30,116 bases of DNA from Prevotella sp. UBA1104 (GTDB lineage Bacteria; Bacteroidota; Bacteroidia; Bacteroidales; Bacteroidaceae): contig DCBP01000110.1 in the NCBI GenBank assembly GCA_002314055.1, forward strand, positions 1-30,116, written 5' to 3'. Shown piece after piece: positions 23,140 to 30,116 of the stretch. The notes beneath the pieces were generated by a model that had not been told where the DNA came from, did not search any database, and worked only from the letters and a program-made list of their open reading frames with translations. Position 1 is the first letter of the stretch. Every line of letters starts with the position of its first letter. Position numbers and translations under genes: made by a program.

Positions 23140-25959
23140 CTATCTATTCAAATATGATTTCAAGTACTTTCCTGTTATACTCTTGTCACATGATGCGACA
23201 TCCTCCGGCGTACCACAGCATATAAGCTCTCCACCGGCATTACCACCATCTGGTCCAAGATCGATAACATAATCCGCACATTTTATAACATCCATATTGT
23301 GCTCTATTATTATTATCGTATGCCCACGCTTTATCAATGAGTCAAACGACTGCATCAGTTTGTTGATATCGTGGAAATGCAGTCCTGTTGTAGGTTCGTC
23401 GAATACAAACAACGTTGGCTCCACCTTTTCCTGACCTATATAATAGGCAAGTTTCACCCTTTGATTTTCTCCGCCCGACAAAGTAGAAGAGTTTTGTCCC
23501 AATTTGATATAACCAAGTCCTACGCTTTCCAAAGGCTGAAGACGCTTCACTATTTCGGTTTGTCCGTTAGTGCCGAAAAATTCTATAGCCTCACTCACCG
23601 TCATATTCAGCACGTCGTCGATATTCTTACCACAGAAGCACACTTCAAGTATGTCATGCTTGAAACGTTTTCCATGACACGCCTCACACTCAAGTTCGAG
23701 ATCTGCCATAAATTGCATCTCAACGGTTATTACTCCAGTACCCTTACATTCTTCACAGCGTCCGCCTTCAGCATTAAAAGAGAAATATTTTGAAGAAAAT
23801 CCCATCTGCTTCGACAGCGGCTGGTCTGCAAACAACTGTCTTATGGCATCATAAGCCTTGACATATGTTACAGGATTTGAACGTGTACTCTTGCCGATAG
23901 GATTTTGGTCAACCATTTCCACATGGCGTATCGAACCAATATCTCCTGAAATAGACGAATACTCGCCCGGAAGTTCGGCAACCTCATCCATCTGCCGTTT
24001 CATGACAGGATAAAGTATGCCCTTTACGAGCGATGATTTTCCAGAACCGCTCACTCCCGTAACCACAGTCATGACGTTGAGCGGGAACTTTACATCAATA
24101 CCTTTAAGATTATTCATTCTCGCACCTTTCAGTTCTATAAACTGATTCCATTTACGGCGAGATGCAGGCACCTGTATCTGTTCCTTACCCAAAAGATATC
24201 TTACCGTATGGCTCTCCGGATATTCTTCCAACGTTTTCTCAGTTATCTTCGAGGGATCTCCGGCATAAACGACACGTCCACCCAGTCTGCCGGCATCTGG
24301 ACCAATATCCAATAGATAATCAGCAGCACGCATCACATCCTCGTCGTGTTCAACAACAATTACCGTATTGCCCAACTGCTGCAACTCCTTCAGAACCTTT
24401 ATAAGACGGAAAGTGTCACGGCTATGCAATCCAATACTCGGTTCATCGAGAATATAAAGCGAACCAACCAGACTGCTGCCCAACGACGTTGTGAGGTTAA
24501 TACGCTGACTCTCGCCACCACTAAGCGTATTCGACTGTCTGTTCAACGTAAGATAACCGAGTCCTACCTCTACGAGAAATCCTATTCTGTTTTTTATCTC
24601 GACAAGGAGACGCTTTCCTACAGCAGCGTCATGCTCATTCAGTTTCAAGGAATCAAACCATTCTTTAAGCTTTCCTACCGGCATATCCACCAAATCGGAT
24701 ATGCTCATGCCGTTGATTTTTACATATTCCGTCTCTTTACGTAACCGTCTGCCATGACACACTGGACAAATTGTCTTTCCGCGGTAACGGCTCAGCATAA
24801 CGCGATACTGTATCTTATACTGGTTTTCTTTCAGCATTCTAAAGAAGGCATCAATACTAACCTGATCGTACTTGTCGCGTTTCTTATCCGACGGCAGTCC
24901 ATGCCAAAGCCAGTCTTTGTATTTTTGCGACAGTTTATAATAAGGTTCAAATATAGGGAACTTGTCTATTGCCGCCCTACGGATAAACTCTCTTTTCCAC
25001 TCCCCCATTTTCTCACCATGCCAACACTGCACGCATCCGTCATAGACGCTAAGTGAGGTATTTGGTATAACGAGTTTCTCGTCTATACCAATAACCATTC
25101 CGAAGCCTTCACACTCCGGGCAGGCTCCGAGCGGCGAATGGAACGAGAACATTGCATCTGTCGGTTCTTCGAATTTCATACCGTCAGCTTCAAAGCGTGT
25201 TGAGAAATCATATACGATATTTGCCGGTTGTATGGAAATTCTACACATGCCGTCTCCCTCATAGAATGCCGTCTCTACAGAGTCTGTAAGCCTTGATAAA
25301 GTATCCTGACTTTCATCCCATGCCATGCGGTCTACGACAACCCACATTTTTTCCTTAGAGAAATCTTCCGACACCTCATCTCCGTCCAACAGTTCTTCGA
25401 TACGCCGGAAATCACCTTTACAGAAGACTCTCGTATAACCTTCCTGAAGAAGCATTTTCAACTGCTGCGATAGAGTCCTGCCTTCCACCTCTATTATTGG
25501 CGAAAGAACGACAAAGCGAGTACCCACAGAGAAGGTTCTTACCTTATCTATAACATCCTCCACCGTATGGCGCTTAACTTCTTCACCGCTAATTGGCGAA
25601 AAAGTATGTCCGATACGTGCAAACAGTAATCTCAAATACTCGTAAATCTCAGTACTTGTGCCTACAGTAGAGCGGGTATTTCTTGACACGACTTTCTGTT
25701 CTATTGCAATTGCCGGAGGCAAGCCCTTTATGTAGTCACACTTCGGCTTGCTCATCCTGCCAAGAAACTGACGGGCATATGCCGACAGACTCTCCACATA
25801 GCGCCGGTGTCCCTCTGCATATAATGTATCAAAAGCCAATGATGACTTACCGGAACCGGAGACACCAGATATAACAATAAACTTATTTCTTGGTATTTCT
25901 AAAGAAATATTCTTCAGATTATTTACCTGTGCATTCTTTATATATATATAGCCACTCAT
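23140..25959 (-). CDS. uvrA: Excinuclease ABC subunit A
   Basis: 939 aa, normal length. UvrA is the damage-recognition ATPase of nucleotide excision repair and loads UvrB. There are two ABC ATPase modules: Walker A GVSGSGKS at 32-39 and again at 635-642, signatures NTLSGGESQRI and STLSGGENQRV, and Walker B LYILDEPSIGL and LFVFDEPTTGL. The zinc fingers are intact, with CPECEGFG and CPVCHGRR in the first half and CEECKGTG and CEACHGKRF in the second. It is a single-gene transcript from the promoter at 26023-26053. The run of TA dinucleotides near its start is coding (YIYI). Confidence 0.98.
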   Translation of the reverse strand: MSGYIYIKNAQVNNLKNISLEIPRNKFIVISGVSGSGKSSLAFDTLYAEGHRRYVESLSAYARQFLGRMSKPKCDYIKGLPPAIAIEQKVVSRNTRSTVGTSTEIYEYLRLLFARIGHTFSPISGEEVKRHTVEDVIDKVRTFSVGTRFVVLSPIIEVEGRTLSQQLKMLLQEGYTRVFCKGDFRRIEELLDGDEVSEDFSKEKMWVVVDRMAWDESQDTLSRLTDSVETAFYEGDGMCRISIQPANIVYDFSTRFEADGMKFEEPTDAMFSFHSPLGACPECEGFGMVIGIDEKLVIPNTSLSVYDGCVQCWHGEKMGEWKREFIRRAAIDKFPIFEPYYKLSQKYKDWLWHGLPSDKKRDKYDQVSIDAFFRMLKENQYKIQYRVMLSRYRGKTICPVCHGRRLRKETEYVKINGMSISDLVDMPVGKLKEWFDSLKLNEHDAAVGKRLLVEIKNRIGFLVEVGLGYLTLNRQSNTLSGGESQRINLTTSLGSSLVGSLYILDEPSIGLHSRDTFRLIKVLKELQQLGNTVIVVEHDEDVMRAADYLLDIGPDAGRLGGRVVYAGDPSKITEKTLEEYPESHTVRYLLGKEQIQVPASRRKWNQFIELKGARMNNLKGIDVKFPLNVMTVVTGVSGSGKSSLVKGILYPVMKRQMDEVAELPGEYSSISGDIGSIRHVEMVDQNPIGKSTRSNPVTYVKAYDAIRQLFADQPLSKQMGFSSKYFSFNAEGGRCEECKGTGVITVEMQFMADLELECEACHGKRFKHDILEVCFCGKNIDDVLNMTVSEAIEFFGTNGQTEIVKRLQPLESVGLGYIKLGQNSSTLSGGENQRVKLAYYIGQEKVEPTLFVFDEPTTGLHFHDINKLMQSFDSLIKRGHTIIIIEHNMDVIKCADYVIDLGPDGGNAGGELICCGTPEDVASCDKSITGKYLKSYLNR

Positions 25960-26022
25960 ATAAATATATGATTTTCAATATTGAAAAGGAATCAAATTAA
26001 AATCTCAGACATAGTCTTCATG

Positions 26023-26053
26023 CAAAAATAAACTTATTTATTGACTTGACAAA
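26023..26053 (-). promoter_or_regulatory. uvrA promoter
   Basis: Minus-strand TTTG (26050-26053), 19-nt spacer, TATTTTTG (26023-26030). It matches the consensus fully. The leader would be about 55 nt. I see no LexA-like palindrome next to it. Confidence 0.7.
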
Positions 26054-26136
26054 GCTTTGGGTAAAAAAAAGATTAAGCGAGCTCAATGAAAACTTGTTTT
26101 CAAATTGCCGAGCGTGAGTTTTTTATTAAAAATTAC

Positions 26137-26170
26137 GAAATAAAAAGAGTGCGGCCAATTGACCGCACTC
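26137..26170 (-). terminator. Intrinsic terminator, minus strand
   Basis: GAGTGCGG (26147-26154) pairs with CCGCACTC (26163-26170) over 8 bp around an 8-nt loop that is itself self-complementary (CAATTG). On the minus strand the stem is followed by a T-rich run (plus strand A-rich at 26137-26146). It ends the aroC transcript or the candidate sRNA, 140 nt after the aroC stop. Confidence 0.75.
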
Positions 26171-26236
26171 AACCAACACAAAAACTAAACTAGACTTAAT
26201 TAGATAATCAGAGAATTTCACAATCCCCTACTTATC
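26140..26236 (-). ncRNA. Candidate small RNA between aroC and uvrA
   Basis: The 351-bp gap 25960-26310 contains a second -7 box, TATATTTG on the minus strand at 26242-26249. About 70 nt further on comes a strong terminator at 26147-26170. The product would be an A/U-rich RNA of about 95 nt ending in the terminator stem. No open frame of note lies in it. The -33 box is weak (TGTG at 26268-26271), and the segment may instead be the 3' UTR of aroC. I recognise no known RNA family. Confidence 0.35.
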
Positions 26237-26241
26237 GAGTG

Positions 26242-26249
26242 CAAATATA
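26242..26249 (-). promoter_or_regulatory. -7 box of the candidate sRNA
   Basis: TATATTTG on the minus strand, an exact TAnnTTTG match. A small hairpin, GGCATT/AATGCC around six T's (26251-26268), lies just upstream. The -33 element is poor, so promoter activity is uncertain. Confidence 0.4.
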
Positions 26250-26310
26250 CGGCATTTTTTTTAATGCCACATATTTTAGAGCATATTTTTATCTTCAAAA
26301 AGTTAAAAAA

Positions 26311-27387
26311 TTACATTTTTGTCGCTTTTGACAACAAAATATGGTCAAGTATAACCATTGCCGCCATTGCCTCGACTATAGGAACAGCCCTTGGCAAGAC
26401 ACAAGGGTCATGTCTGCCTTTTGCTTCAAGGACTGTAGAATCACCATTTTTGTCTATTGTATTCTGAGGTTTCAACAACGTGGCTACAGGTTTAAAGGCA
26501 ACGCGGAAATAGATGTCATTGCCATTGCTGATACCGCCCTGTATTCCACCACTATTATTTGTCTTTGTGGTTACACGACCATTCTCATTCACAAAAACAT
26601 CATTCATCTCGCTTCCGAGACGGGAAATACCGTCGAATCCCATTCCGAACTCGATACCCTTTGCAGCATTTATACCCAGCATGGCATAGCCGAGAGCAGC
26701 ATGAAGCTTGTCGAACTCAGGTTCTCCAACTCCCGCAGGACATCCTTTTATAACAGCCGTTATAGTTCCTCCGATTGTATCGCCTTGTTTCTTCACTTCA
26801 GAAATAAGAGTTTCCATGGCTCTCGCCTTCTCAGCATCCGGACATCTGACGATATTGTCTTCAACTTTTGTCAGATCATATTTGCGATAGTCGGCCTCAA
26901 GTTTTATATTCCCCACTTGGGAAGTATATGCACAAACAGAAACGCCTATCTTTTTCAAGGCAAGCTTAGCCAAAGCTCCGGCAACACACCGGCTTATCGT
27001 TATACGGGCAGATGAGCGTCCGCCGCCACGGTGGTCTCTTATACCATATTTAGCGGTATAGGTATAATCGGCATGCGACGGTCTGAAGAGATTACGCATA
27101 TTGTCATAATCTGCAGAATGTTGATTGGTATTCCTTACAATAAAGCCAATAGGACATCCTGTCGACTTTCCTTCAAATATTCCGCTCAGAAACTCCACCG
27201 TGTCAGGTTCGTTCCTACTTGTAGTAATACGACTCTGCCCGGGGCGTCGCCGCCTGAGCTCATTTTGAATGAAGTCAACATCAATATCTATCCCTGCCGG
27301 AAAACCGTCAACCACGCCGCCAATTGCAGCCCCGTGACTTTCCCCGAAAGACGTCAATGTGAATATATTGCCAAATGTGTTGCGCAT
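26311..27387 (-). CDS. aroC: Chorismate synthase
   Basis: 358 aa, normal length. It converts 5-enolpyruvylshikimate-3-phosphate to chorismate, the last step of the shikimate pathway, using reduced FMN. The three family signatures are present: GESHGAAIGGVVDGFPAG with catalytic His18, YGIRDHRGGGRSSARIT with His119, and the C-terminal GRHDPCVLPRAVPIVEAMAA. It starts 11 nt after slyD on the same strand and appears to be the second gene of a slyD-aroC transcript, as no promoter fits in the gap. Its transcript probably ends at 26137-26170. Confidence 0.97.
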   Translation of the reverse strand: MRNTFGNIFTLTSFGESHGAAIGGVVDGFPAGIDIDVDFIQNELRRRRPGQSRITTSRNEPDTVEFLSGIFEGKSTGCPIGFIVRNTNQHSADYDNMRNLFRPSHADYTYTAKYGIRDHRGGGRSSARITISRCVAGALAKLALKKIGVSVCAYTSQVGNIKLEADYRKYDLTKVEDNIVRCPDAEKARAMETLISEVKKQGDTIGGTITAVIKGCPAGVGEPEFDKLHAALGYAMLGINAAKGIEFGMGFDGISRLGSEMNDVFVNENGRVTTKTNNSGGIQGGISNGNDIYFRVAFKPVATLLKPQNTIDKNGDSTVLEAKGRHDPCVLPRAVPIVEAMAAMVILDHILLSKATKM

Positions 27388-27398
27388 AATAATAGTTT

Positions 27399-27983
27399 TT
27401 AGTGGCAGTTACAACCGCCGTCACAATCGCAACCGCCGTCGTGTCCGCCGCAACCGCCTCCGCAATCGCCACAATTTCCGCCGCAGCCGCCGTTCATGTG
27501 ATTTATCATATTTTGTATTTCCTCGTTTGTTGCCTCTCTCGACTCAACTATCGAGCCGATGAAATGGAGGTCTTTTCCTGCAAGCGGATGGTTTAAGTCG
27601 ACCTTCACCTTACTGTCGCCAACTTCCAGGACCTTTCCGAGGAAGCGCTGTCCGTTCTCGTTCTGCAGTGGAATTATTGCATCAACGAAGATATGCTCTT
27701 CATCGAGTTTTCCGTCGATACAAAACATTTCGCGGTCAAGACTAAGCACTCTCTCGTCCTCATGTTCTCCATAAGCCTGTTCTTTAGCGAGCACAAAATC
27801 AAAAGCTTCATCTTTTTGCATTTCAGCAACTTTTGCTTCAAACTCATCAAGGGCAAGTCCCATACCGCTAATAAACTGAAATGGTCTGTTTGCCGGAGCC
27901 TCTTCTATCATTGTCTCTGTGCCGTTCTCATTTGTGTACAGCTTATAAGCCACGGCAATGTACTTGTTTGTTTTCTTGTCCAT
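27399..27983 (-). CDS. slyD: SlyD-type FKBP peptidyl-prolyl isomerase with Cys-rich tail
   Basis: 194 aa. Residues about 5-155 form an FKBP prolyl isomerase with the SlyD insert-in-flap chaperone domain; VDLNHPLAGKDLHF is the family signature. The C-terminal tail (about 158-194) is almost entirely Gly, Cys, His and Asp, with 8 Cys and 3 His, for example CGGNCGDCGGGCGGHDGGCD. In E. coli the corresponding His/Cys tail binds nickel and helps deliver it to hydrogenase; here Cys predominates, which would also suit zinc or copper. It is cytoplasmic. It is the first gene of a pair with aroC, with a -7 box at 28028-28035. Confidence 0.93.
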   Translation of the reverse strand: MDKKTNKYIAVAYKLYTNENGTETMIEEAPANRPFQFISGMGLALDEFEAKVAEMQKDEAFDFVLAKEQAYGEHEDERVLSLDREMFCIDGKLDEEHIFVDAIIPLQNENGQRFLGKVLEVGDSKVKVDLNHPLAGKDLHFIGSIVESREATNEEIQNMINHMNGGCGGNCGDCGGGCGGHDGGCDCDGGCNCH

Positions 27984-28027
27984 TATTATGTTTATCTTGT
28001 TTTATTATTGTCTGCTTAAAATTCATG

Positions 28028-28058
28028 CAAAGATACAACAATTATTTCTTGTTCACAA
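28028..28058 (-). promoter_or_regulatory. slyD-aroC promoter
   Basis: Minus-strand TATCTTTG (28028-28035) is a consensus -7 box, with TTG (28056-28058) 20 nt upstream as a partial -33 box. The start point would lie near 28022, leaving a leader of about 40 nt. Confidence 0.6.
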
Positions 28059-28305
28059 TATTTGCGGCATATTTACAGACATAATACCATCTGTCGCTAC
28101 AGCATTTGCACCACAATAAAGTACCTCCTTTATATAAAAGACTATCAACAAAAGACATAAAAATACACACAAGACACATCTTTAGAAAGCAGAAACAAGT
28201 TTACAAACTGCCACATAATAAAGTGTAGACGAAATCATATTATCATATCACAAATTTGATTTATATCAAAATATCCGCTGTTAACGCAAACAAGATGTCT
28301 TTTTA
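28059..28305. other. Divergent intergenic region with no recognised gene
   Basis: The 530-bp gap between slyD (-) and the secreted-protein gene (+) holds their promoters at its two sides (28028-28058 and 28306-28337). The A/T-rich middle has no long open frame, no inverted repeat of note and no RNA I recognise. The size of the gap leaves room for regulator-binding sites that I cannot identify. Confidence 0.6.
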
Positions 28306-28337
28306 TTTGTTTTATATATCTTTTCAGCATACCTTTG
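28306..28337 (+). promoter_or_regulatory. Promoter of the small secreted protein with long leader
   Basis: TTTG (28306-28309), a 20-nt spacer, then TACCTTTG (28330-28337), a perfect consensus match. Transcription would start near 28345, about 170 nt before the ATG at 28514. Confidence 0.75.
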
Positions 28338-28344
28338 CATCGTC

Positions 28345-28513
28345 GAAAGGACAAAAGGACGTTCGAAAGAACAGAATTCGAGTCCGTATTTCACTGAAAT
28401 AGAAATAAACAGACATAGTTATATTAAGGTAAAAGATTTAAAGGATAACCGGTTGAGGGAATTCGAGAGAACACTACCAAGACCATTAAGTATTAATTAA
28501 AATTTTAAGGATT
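28345..28513 (+). promoter_or_regulatory. Long 5' leader of the 28514 gene
   Basis: About 170 nt of untranslated RNA. It starts with a purine-rich stretch containing GGAC repeats and a small hairpin GTTC-GAAA-GAAC (28361-28372) with a stable tetraloop. No upstream open frame of note is seen. It ends in an A/T-rich stretch with AAGGA just before the ATG, one of the few purine-rich start contexts in the window. I do not recognise a known riboswitch. Confidence 0.45.
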
Positions 28514-28876
28514 ATGAAAAGATTGTTTTTAACTGTTATGGCTGTGCTCAGCATGACCATGACTTTTGCGGAGAACGAAGAGTTGAACACCGTTAGTAAC
28601 GCCAACGCTTACAAGATGACGGTTAACTACAGCCGTCTAGCTGATGCACTGGAGTTGTCGTTCGACCAGTTGGAAGCAGTACAGGACATTCATTCTGAAT
28701 TTTGCGCTGACATGATGAACGCCGGTGTTGCTAATGCTGACGAGCGTAAGGGTCTTGTTGAAAAAGCTTTAAAGAAAGACCTGAAACACATGCACAGTGT
28801 ATTGTCTGACAGTCAGTATCGCACATACTTGACTCTGCTCAACGCTACTATTGTAAATCGTGGACTGAACAAGTAA
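28514..28876 (+). CDS. Small secreted helical protein, function unknown
   Basis: 120 aa. The signal peptide KRLFLTVMAVLSMTMTFA is cleaved near Ala19, leaving a mature protein of about 101 residues. This is alpha-helical and Cys-free, with a conserved-looking core YSRLADALELSFDQLEAVQD followed by Lys-rich KALKKDLKHMHSVLSDSQYR. The order and spacing of the helices recall small periplasmic helical proteins in which regularly spaced hydrophobics pack as a hairpin, but I cannot name a family. It is transcribed alone, with a perfect promoter, a long leader and a very strong terminator, which suggests high expression. Confidence 0.8.
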   Translation: MKRLFLTVMAVLSMTMTFAENEELNTVSNANAYKMTVNYSRLADALELSFDQLEAVQDIHSEFCADMMNAGVANADERKGLVEKALKKDLKHMHSVLSDSQYRTYLTLLNATIVNRGLNK

Positions 28877-28894
28877 TTTTTACTTTGTAAATAG

Positions 28895-28940
28895 GAAAAA
28901 AAGGATGGATTAAAGAGAATCTTTAGTCCATCCTTTTTTC
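28895..28940. terminator. Very strong bidirectional terminator
   Basis: A stem of about 21 bp with one G-U wobble runs from an A-tract through AAGGATGGA (28901-28909) and TAAAGA (28911-28916), around a GAA loop, to TCTTTA, TCCATCCTT and a T-tract (28920-28939). It lies between the secreted-protein gene and convergent ferritin and suits both directions. Confidence 0.9.
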
Positions 28941-28980
28941 ATGTATGCCTGTTCGTTATCTACAAACAAGCCCCCATTGT

Positions 28981-29505
28981 TTACAACGAAGAATTTGCCA
29001 AAGGAGCTGCCTGTGTATAAGTACGTGCGCCAAGTTCCTTGTCAAGCATATATATGCCGTAGCCATTGTCTTTTATCATCTTGAGATTGTCGATGATATT
29101 TTGGGCATTTTCTTCCTCCTCAACCTGCTCGTCGATAAACCATTTGAGCATGCTCTGGGTTGCATAATCATTCTCCTGATGTGTCAAGGCAAAGAGATTA
29201 TTAATAAGGCTCGTAACCTTATTCTCATGGGCAAGCGTGCTCTCAAATAAATCAAGTAATGACTTCCATTCCGTAGGAACTGCATCTATAGGCTTCAACT
29301 CTACCACGCCATTGCGCTGCACGATGTAGTTGAATAATATCTTTGCATGATCCTGCTCCTCCTGAAACTGAACCTCAAACCACTTTGCCATTCCTGGCTG
29401 ACCGCTTTTATGGCAATATGCTGCCATTGAAAGATAAAGATAAGCCGACCACATCTCGGCATTAATTTGCTCGTTCAGAGCTTTTTCAATTTTCTCGTTT
29501 AGCAT
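28981..29505 (-). CDS. ftnA: Non-heme ferritin
   Basis: 174 aa, normal size. It is a cytoplasmic iron-storage protein that oxidises Fe2+ and keeps it as ferric mineral in a 24-subunit shell. The ferroxidase residues sit at the same positions as in E. coli FtnA: E17, E50, H53, E94, E126, Q127 and E130. No heme-ligand feature of bacterioferritin is apparent. The gene lies 29 nt after the thioesterase on the same strand. A -7 box in the gap (29526-29533) could give it separate transcription. It is the closest iron-related gene to the di-iron regulator, but the two are 23 kb apart. Confidence 0.96.
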   Translation of the reverse strand: MLNEKIEKALNEQINAEMWSAYLYLSMAAYCHKSGQPGMAKWFEVQFQEEQDHAKILFNYIVQRNGVVELKPIDAVPTEWKSLLDLFESTLAHENKVTSLINNLFALTHQENDYATQSMLKWFIDEQVEEEENAQNIIDNLKMIKDNGYGIYMLDKELGARTYTQAAPLANSSL

Positions 29506-29525
29506 AATTATTATTTTTAATATGT

Positions 29526-29533
29526 CAAATTTA
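29526..29533 (-). promoter_or_regulatory. Possible -7 box for ferritin
   Basis: TAAATTTG on the minus strand matches TAnnTTTG and lies 20 nt before the ferritin ATG, in the gap after the thioesterase stop. No -33 box is seen at the right distance, so read-through from the repeat-borne promoter is also possible. Confidence 0.4.
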
Positions 29534-29534
29534 A

Positions 29535-29921
29535 TTATTCTGCTTTCTTGGCATTTGCCTTATTCTGGAATTTCTCCTCATTGATGATGAAACGTTCATG
29601 CGTGCCGCGACCTATTTCGCCACATTCGTCTGCCACCGACACGGAGAATACAAGACGTCTGCCGTCTACCTCCGTCAGTTCCACATCGCATCTCACTTTC
29701 ATGCCAACTGGTGTGGGTGCAACATGCATCACGTCAAGACGTGTTCCGACCGTAGCACAGCCTTCTTCCAAGTAAGGAGCCACGCTTCTCCATGCCGTTT
29801 CCTCTATCAGGGCTATCATCGCCGGTGTTGCAAAGACATCCAATGTTCCGCTGCCCATCACACGCGCCGTCATATCGTTGCCAACTGTTCTCTCCAATGA
29901 GTATTTTATTCCTTTTTCCAT
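29535..29921 (-). CDS. FlK-like hotdog-fold thioesterase
   Basis: 128 aa, full length for a single hotdog domain. It resembles the fluoroacetyl-CoA thioesterase (FlK) family. The catalytic triad residues T32, E40 and H66 have the same spacing as T42, E50 and H76 in FlK, in segments FATPAMIALIEETAW and DVMHVAPTPVG. In bacteria that do not make fluoroacetate such proteins probably hydrolyse another small acyl-CoA or acyl-thioester; the natural substrate is unknown. The gene is launched by the second copy of the promoter repeat (47 nt upstream) and precedes ferritin by 29 nt, an arrangement with no obvious functional logic. Confidence 0.8.
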   Translation of the reverse strand: MEKGIKYSLERTVGNDMTARVMGSGTLDVFATPAMIALIEETAWRSVAPYLEEGCATVGTRLDVMHVAPTPVGMKVRCDVELTEVDGRRLVFSVSVADECGEIGRGTHERFIINEEKFQNKANAKKAE

Positions 29922-29968
29922 AATATTCTATAAGATAAATATTTTAGAAGACATAATATTTACTTTTG

Positions 29969-30000
29969 CAAAGATAATGCAAATCGAGAGGAGAACGAAA
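29969..30000 (-). promoter_or_regulatory. Thioesterase promoter inside the dispersed repeat
   Basis: On the minus strand TTTC (29997-30000), 20 nt, TATCTTTG (29969-29976), the same arrangement as at rsmG. A second -7 box of the next unit is at 30045-30052. Confidence 0.65.
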
Positions 30001-30116
30001 TGAATTTTATTCATTTCTTATCCCGAGATGCAGTTTATCTTATGCAAAGATAATGCAAATCGAATGCAATATAAGCCAAACTTGTTTGGATTTATTGCTG
30101 AGATGCAGCTTATCTT
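29969..30116 (-). repeat. Promoter-bearing dispersed repeat, copy 2 (runs off the window)
   Basis: The segment 29969-30063, read on the minus strand, equals 15244-15337 except for one G-to-A change and one extra A in the palindrome centre. It continues with another unit that has the same AAGATAAGCTGCATCTC (30100-30116) and TCGATTTGCATTATCTTTG (30045-30063) parts but a different palindrome, CCAAAC/GTTTGG (30077-30090). The window ends within the repeat, so more units may follow. The spacing between -7 boxes is 76 bp. Confidence 0.9.

Noticed and set aside
26341..27015. 224-aa plus-strand frame inside aroC
   Set aside because: Antisense of chorismate synthase, with no recognisable domain or promoter.
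28042..28116. 24-codon minus-strand frame starting TTG, Cys- and Trp-rich, with AAAGGAGGT seven nt upstream
   Set aside because: The Shine-Dalgarno match is good but the start is TTG, it overlaps the slyD -33 region, and Bacteroidales rarely depend on such sites; most likely chance.
29969..30116. Insertion sequence or MITE end
   Set aside because: No transposase, target duplication or terminal inverted repeats can be shown, and the repeat is cut by the window end; described only as a dispersed repeat.

Overview
The window looks like a chromosomal segment from a member of the Bacteroidales, most likely Prevotella or a close relative. Four things point there. The protein content is typical: a succinate-to-propionate methylmalonyl-CoA mutase pair, a LysM glucosaminidase, a single-domain GDP-mannose pyrophosphorylase and a Cys-rich SlyD. 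Start codons mostly lack Shine-Dalgarno sequences. Many genes are preceded by the Bacteroidetes sigma-ABfr promoter, a TTTG-like -33 box about 19-21 nt before TAnnTTTG. There is also a dispersed repeat that carries this promoter. I see no phage, transposase, integrase, CRISPR array or defence island; most genes are housekeeping.

Layout. 1-4200: mutA-mutB with its own promoter and terminator. 4240-5285: a one-component regulator joining a ScdA/YtfE-like hemerythrin to a LuxR helix-turn-helix, facing radA. 6647-6761: overlapping divergent promoters for radA (-) and a five-gene operon (+, 6762-12179) coding an orphan solute-binding lipoprotein, a TPR protein, MazG, a second lipoprotein and ribonuclease Z. 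12168-14914 (-): a HAD phosphatase, PanB and an MFS transporter. 14915-15366: a repeat-rich intergenic region that launches rsmG, an MBL hydrolase, ruvC and a tandem ABC ATPase (+, 15367-18793). 18917-19402: a small secreted protein. 19490-22714 (-): LysM glucosaminidase, threonine dehydratase and mannose-1-phosphate guanylyltransferase in one cluster. 22885-23038 (-): tRNA-Thr(CGU) and tRNA-Gly(CCC). 23140-25959 (-): uvrA. 25960-26310: uvrA promoter plus a candidate small RNA. 26311-27983 (-): slyD-aroC. 28514-28876: a small secreted protein with a long 5' leader. 28981-29921 (-): an FlK-like thioesterase and ferritin, launched by a second copy of the promoter repeat that runs off the window end.

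The strongest unusual signal is the promoter-bearing repeat. A nearly identical stretch of about 94 bp, which contains a palindrome and two TAnnTTTG boxes, sits directly upstream of two unrelated operons 14.7 kb apart, each time oriented to transcribe the adjacent gene. Other points for a second look are a 22-bp palindromic array beside the first copy, the candidate sRNA between aroC and uvrA, the regulator's loss of the ScdA cysteine pair, the degenerate first nucleotide site of the ABC protein, and C55 in the T-loop of tRNA-Gly. I did not find a clear multi-gene novel system.
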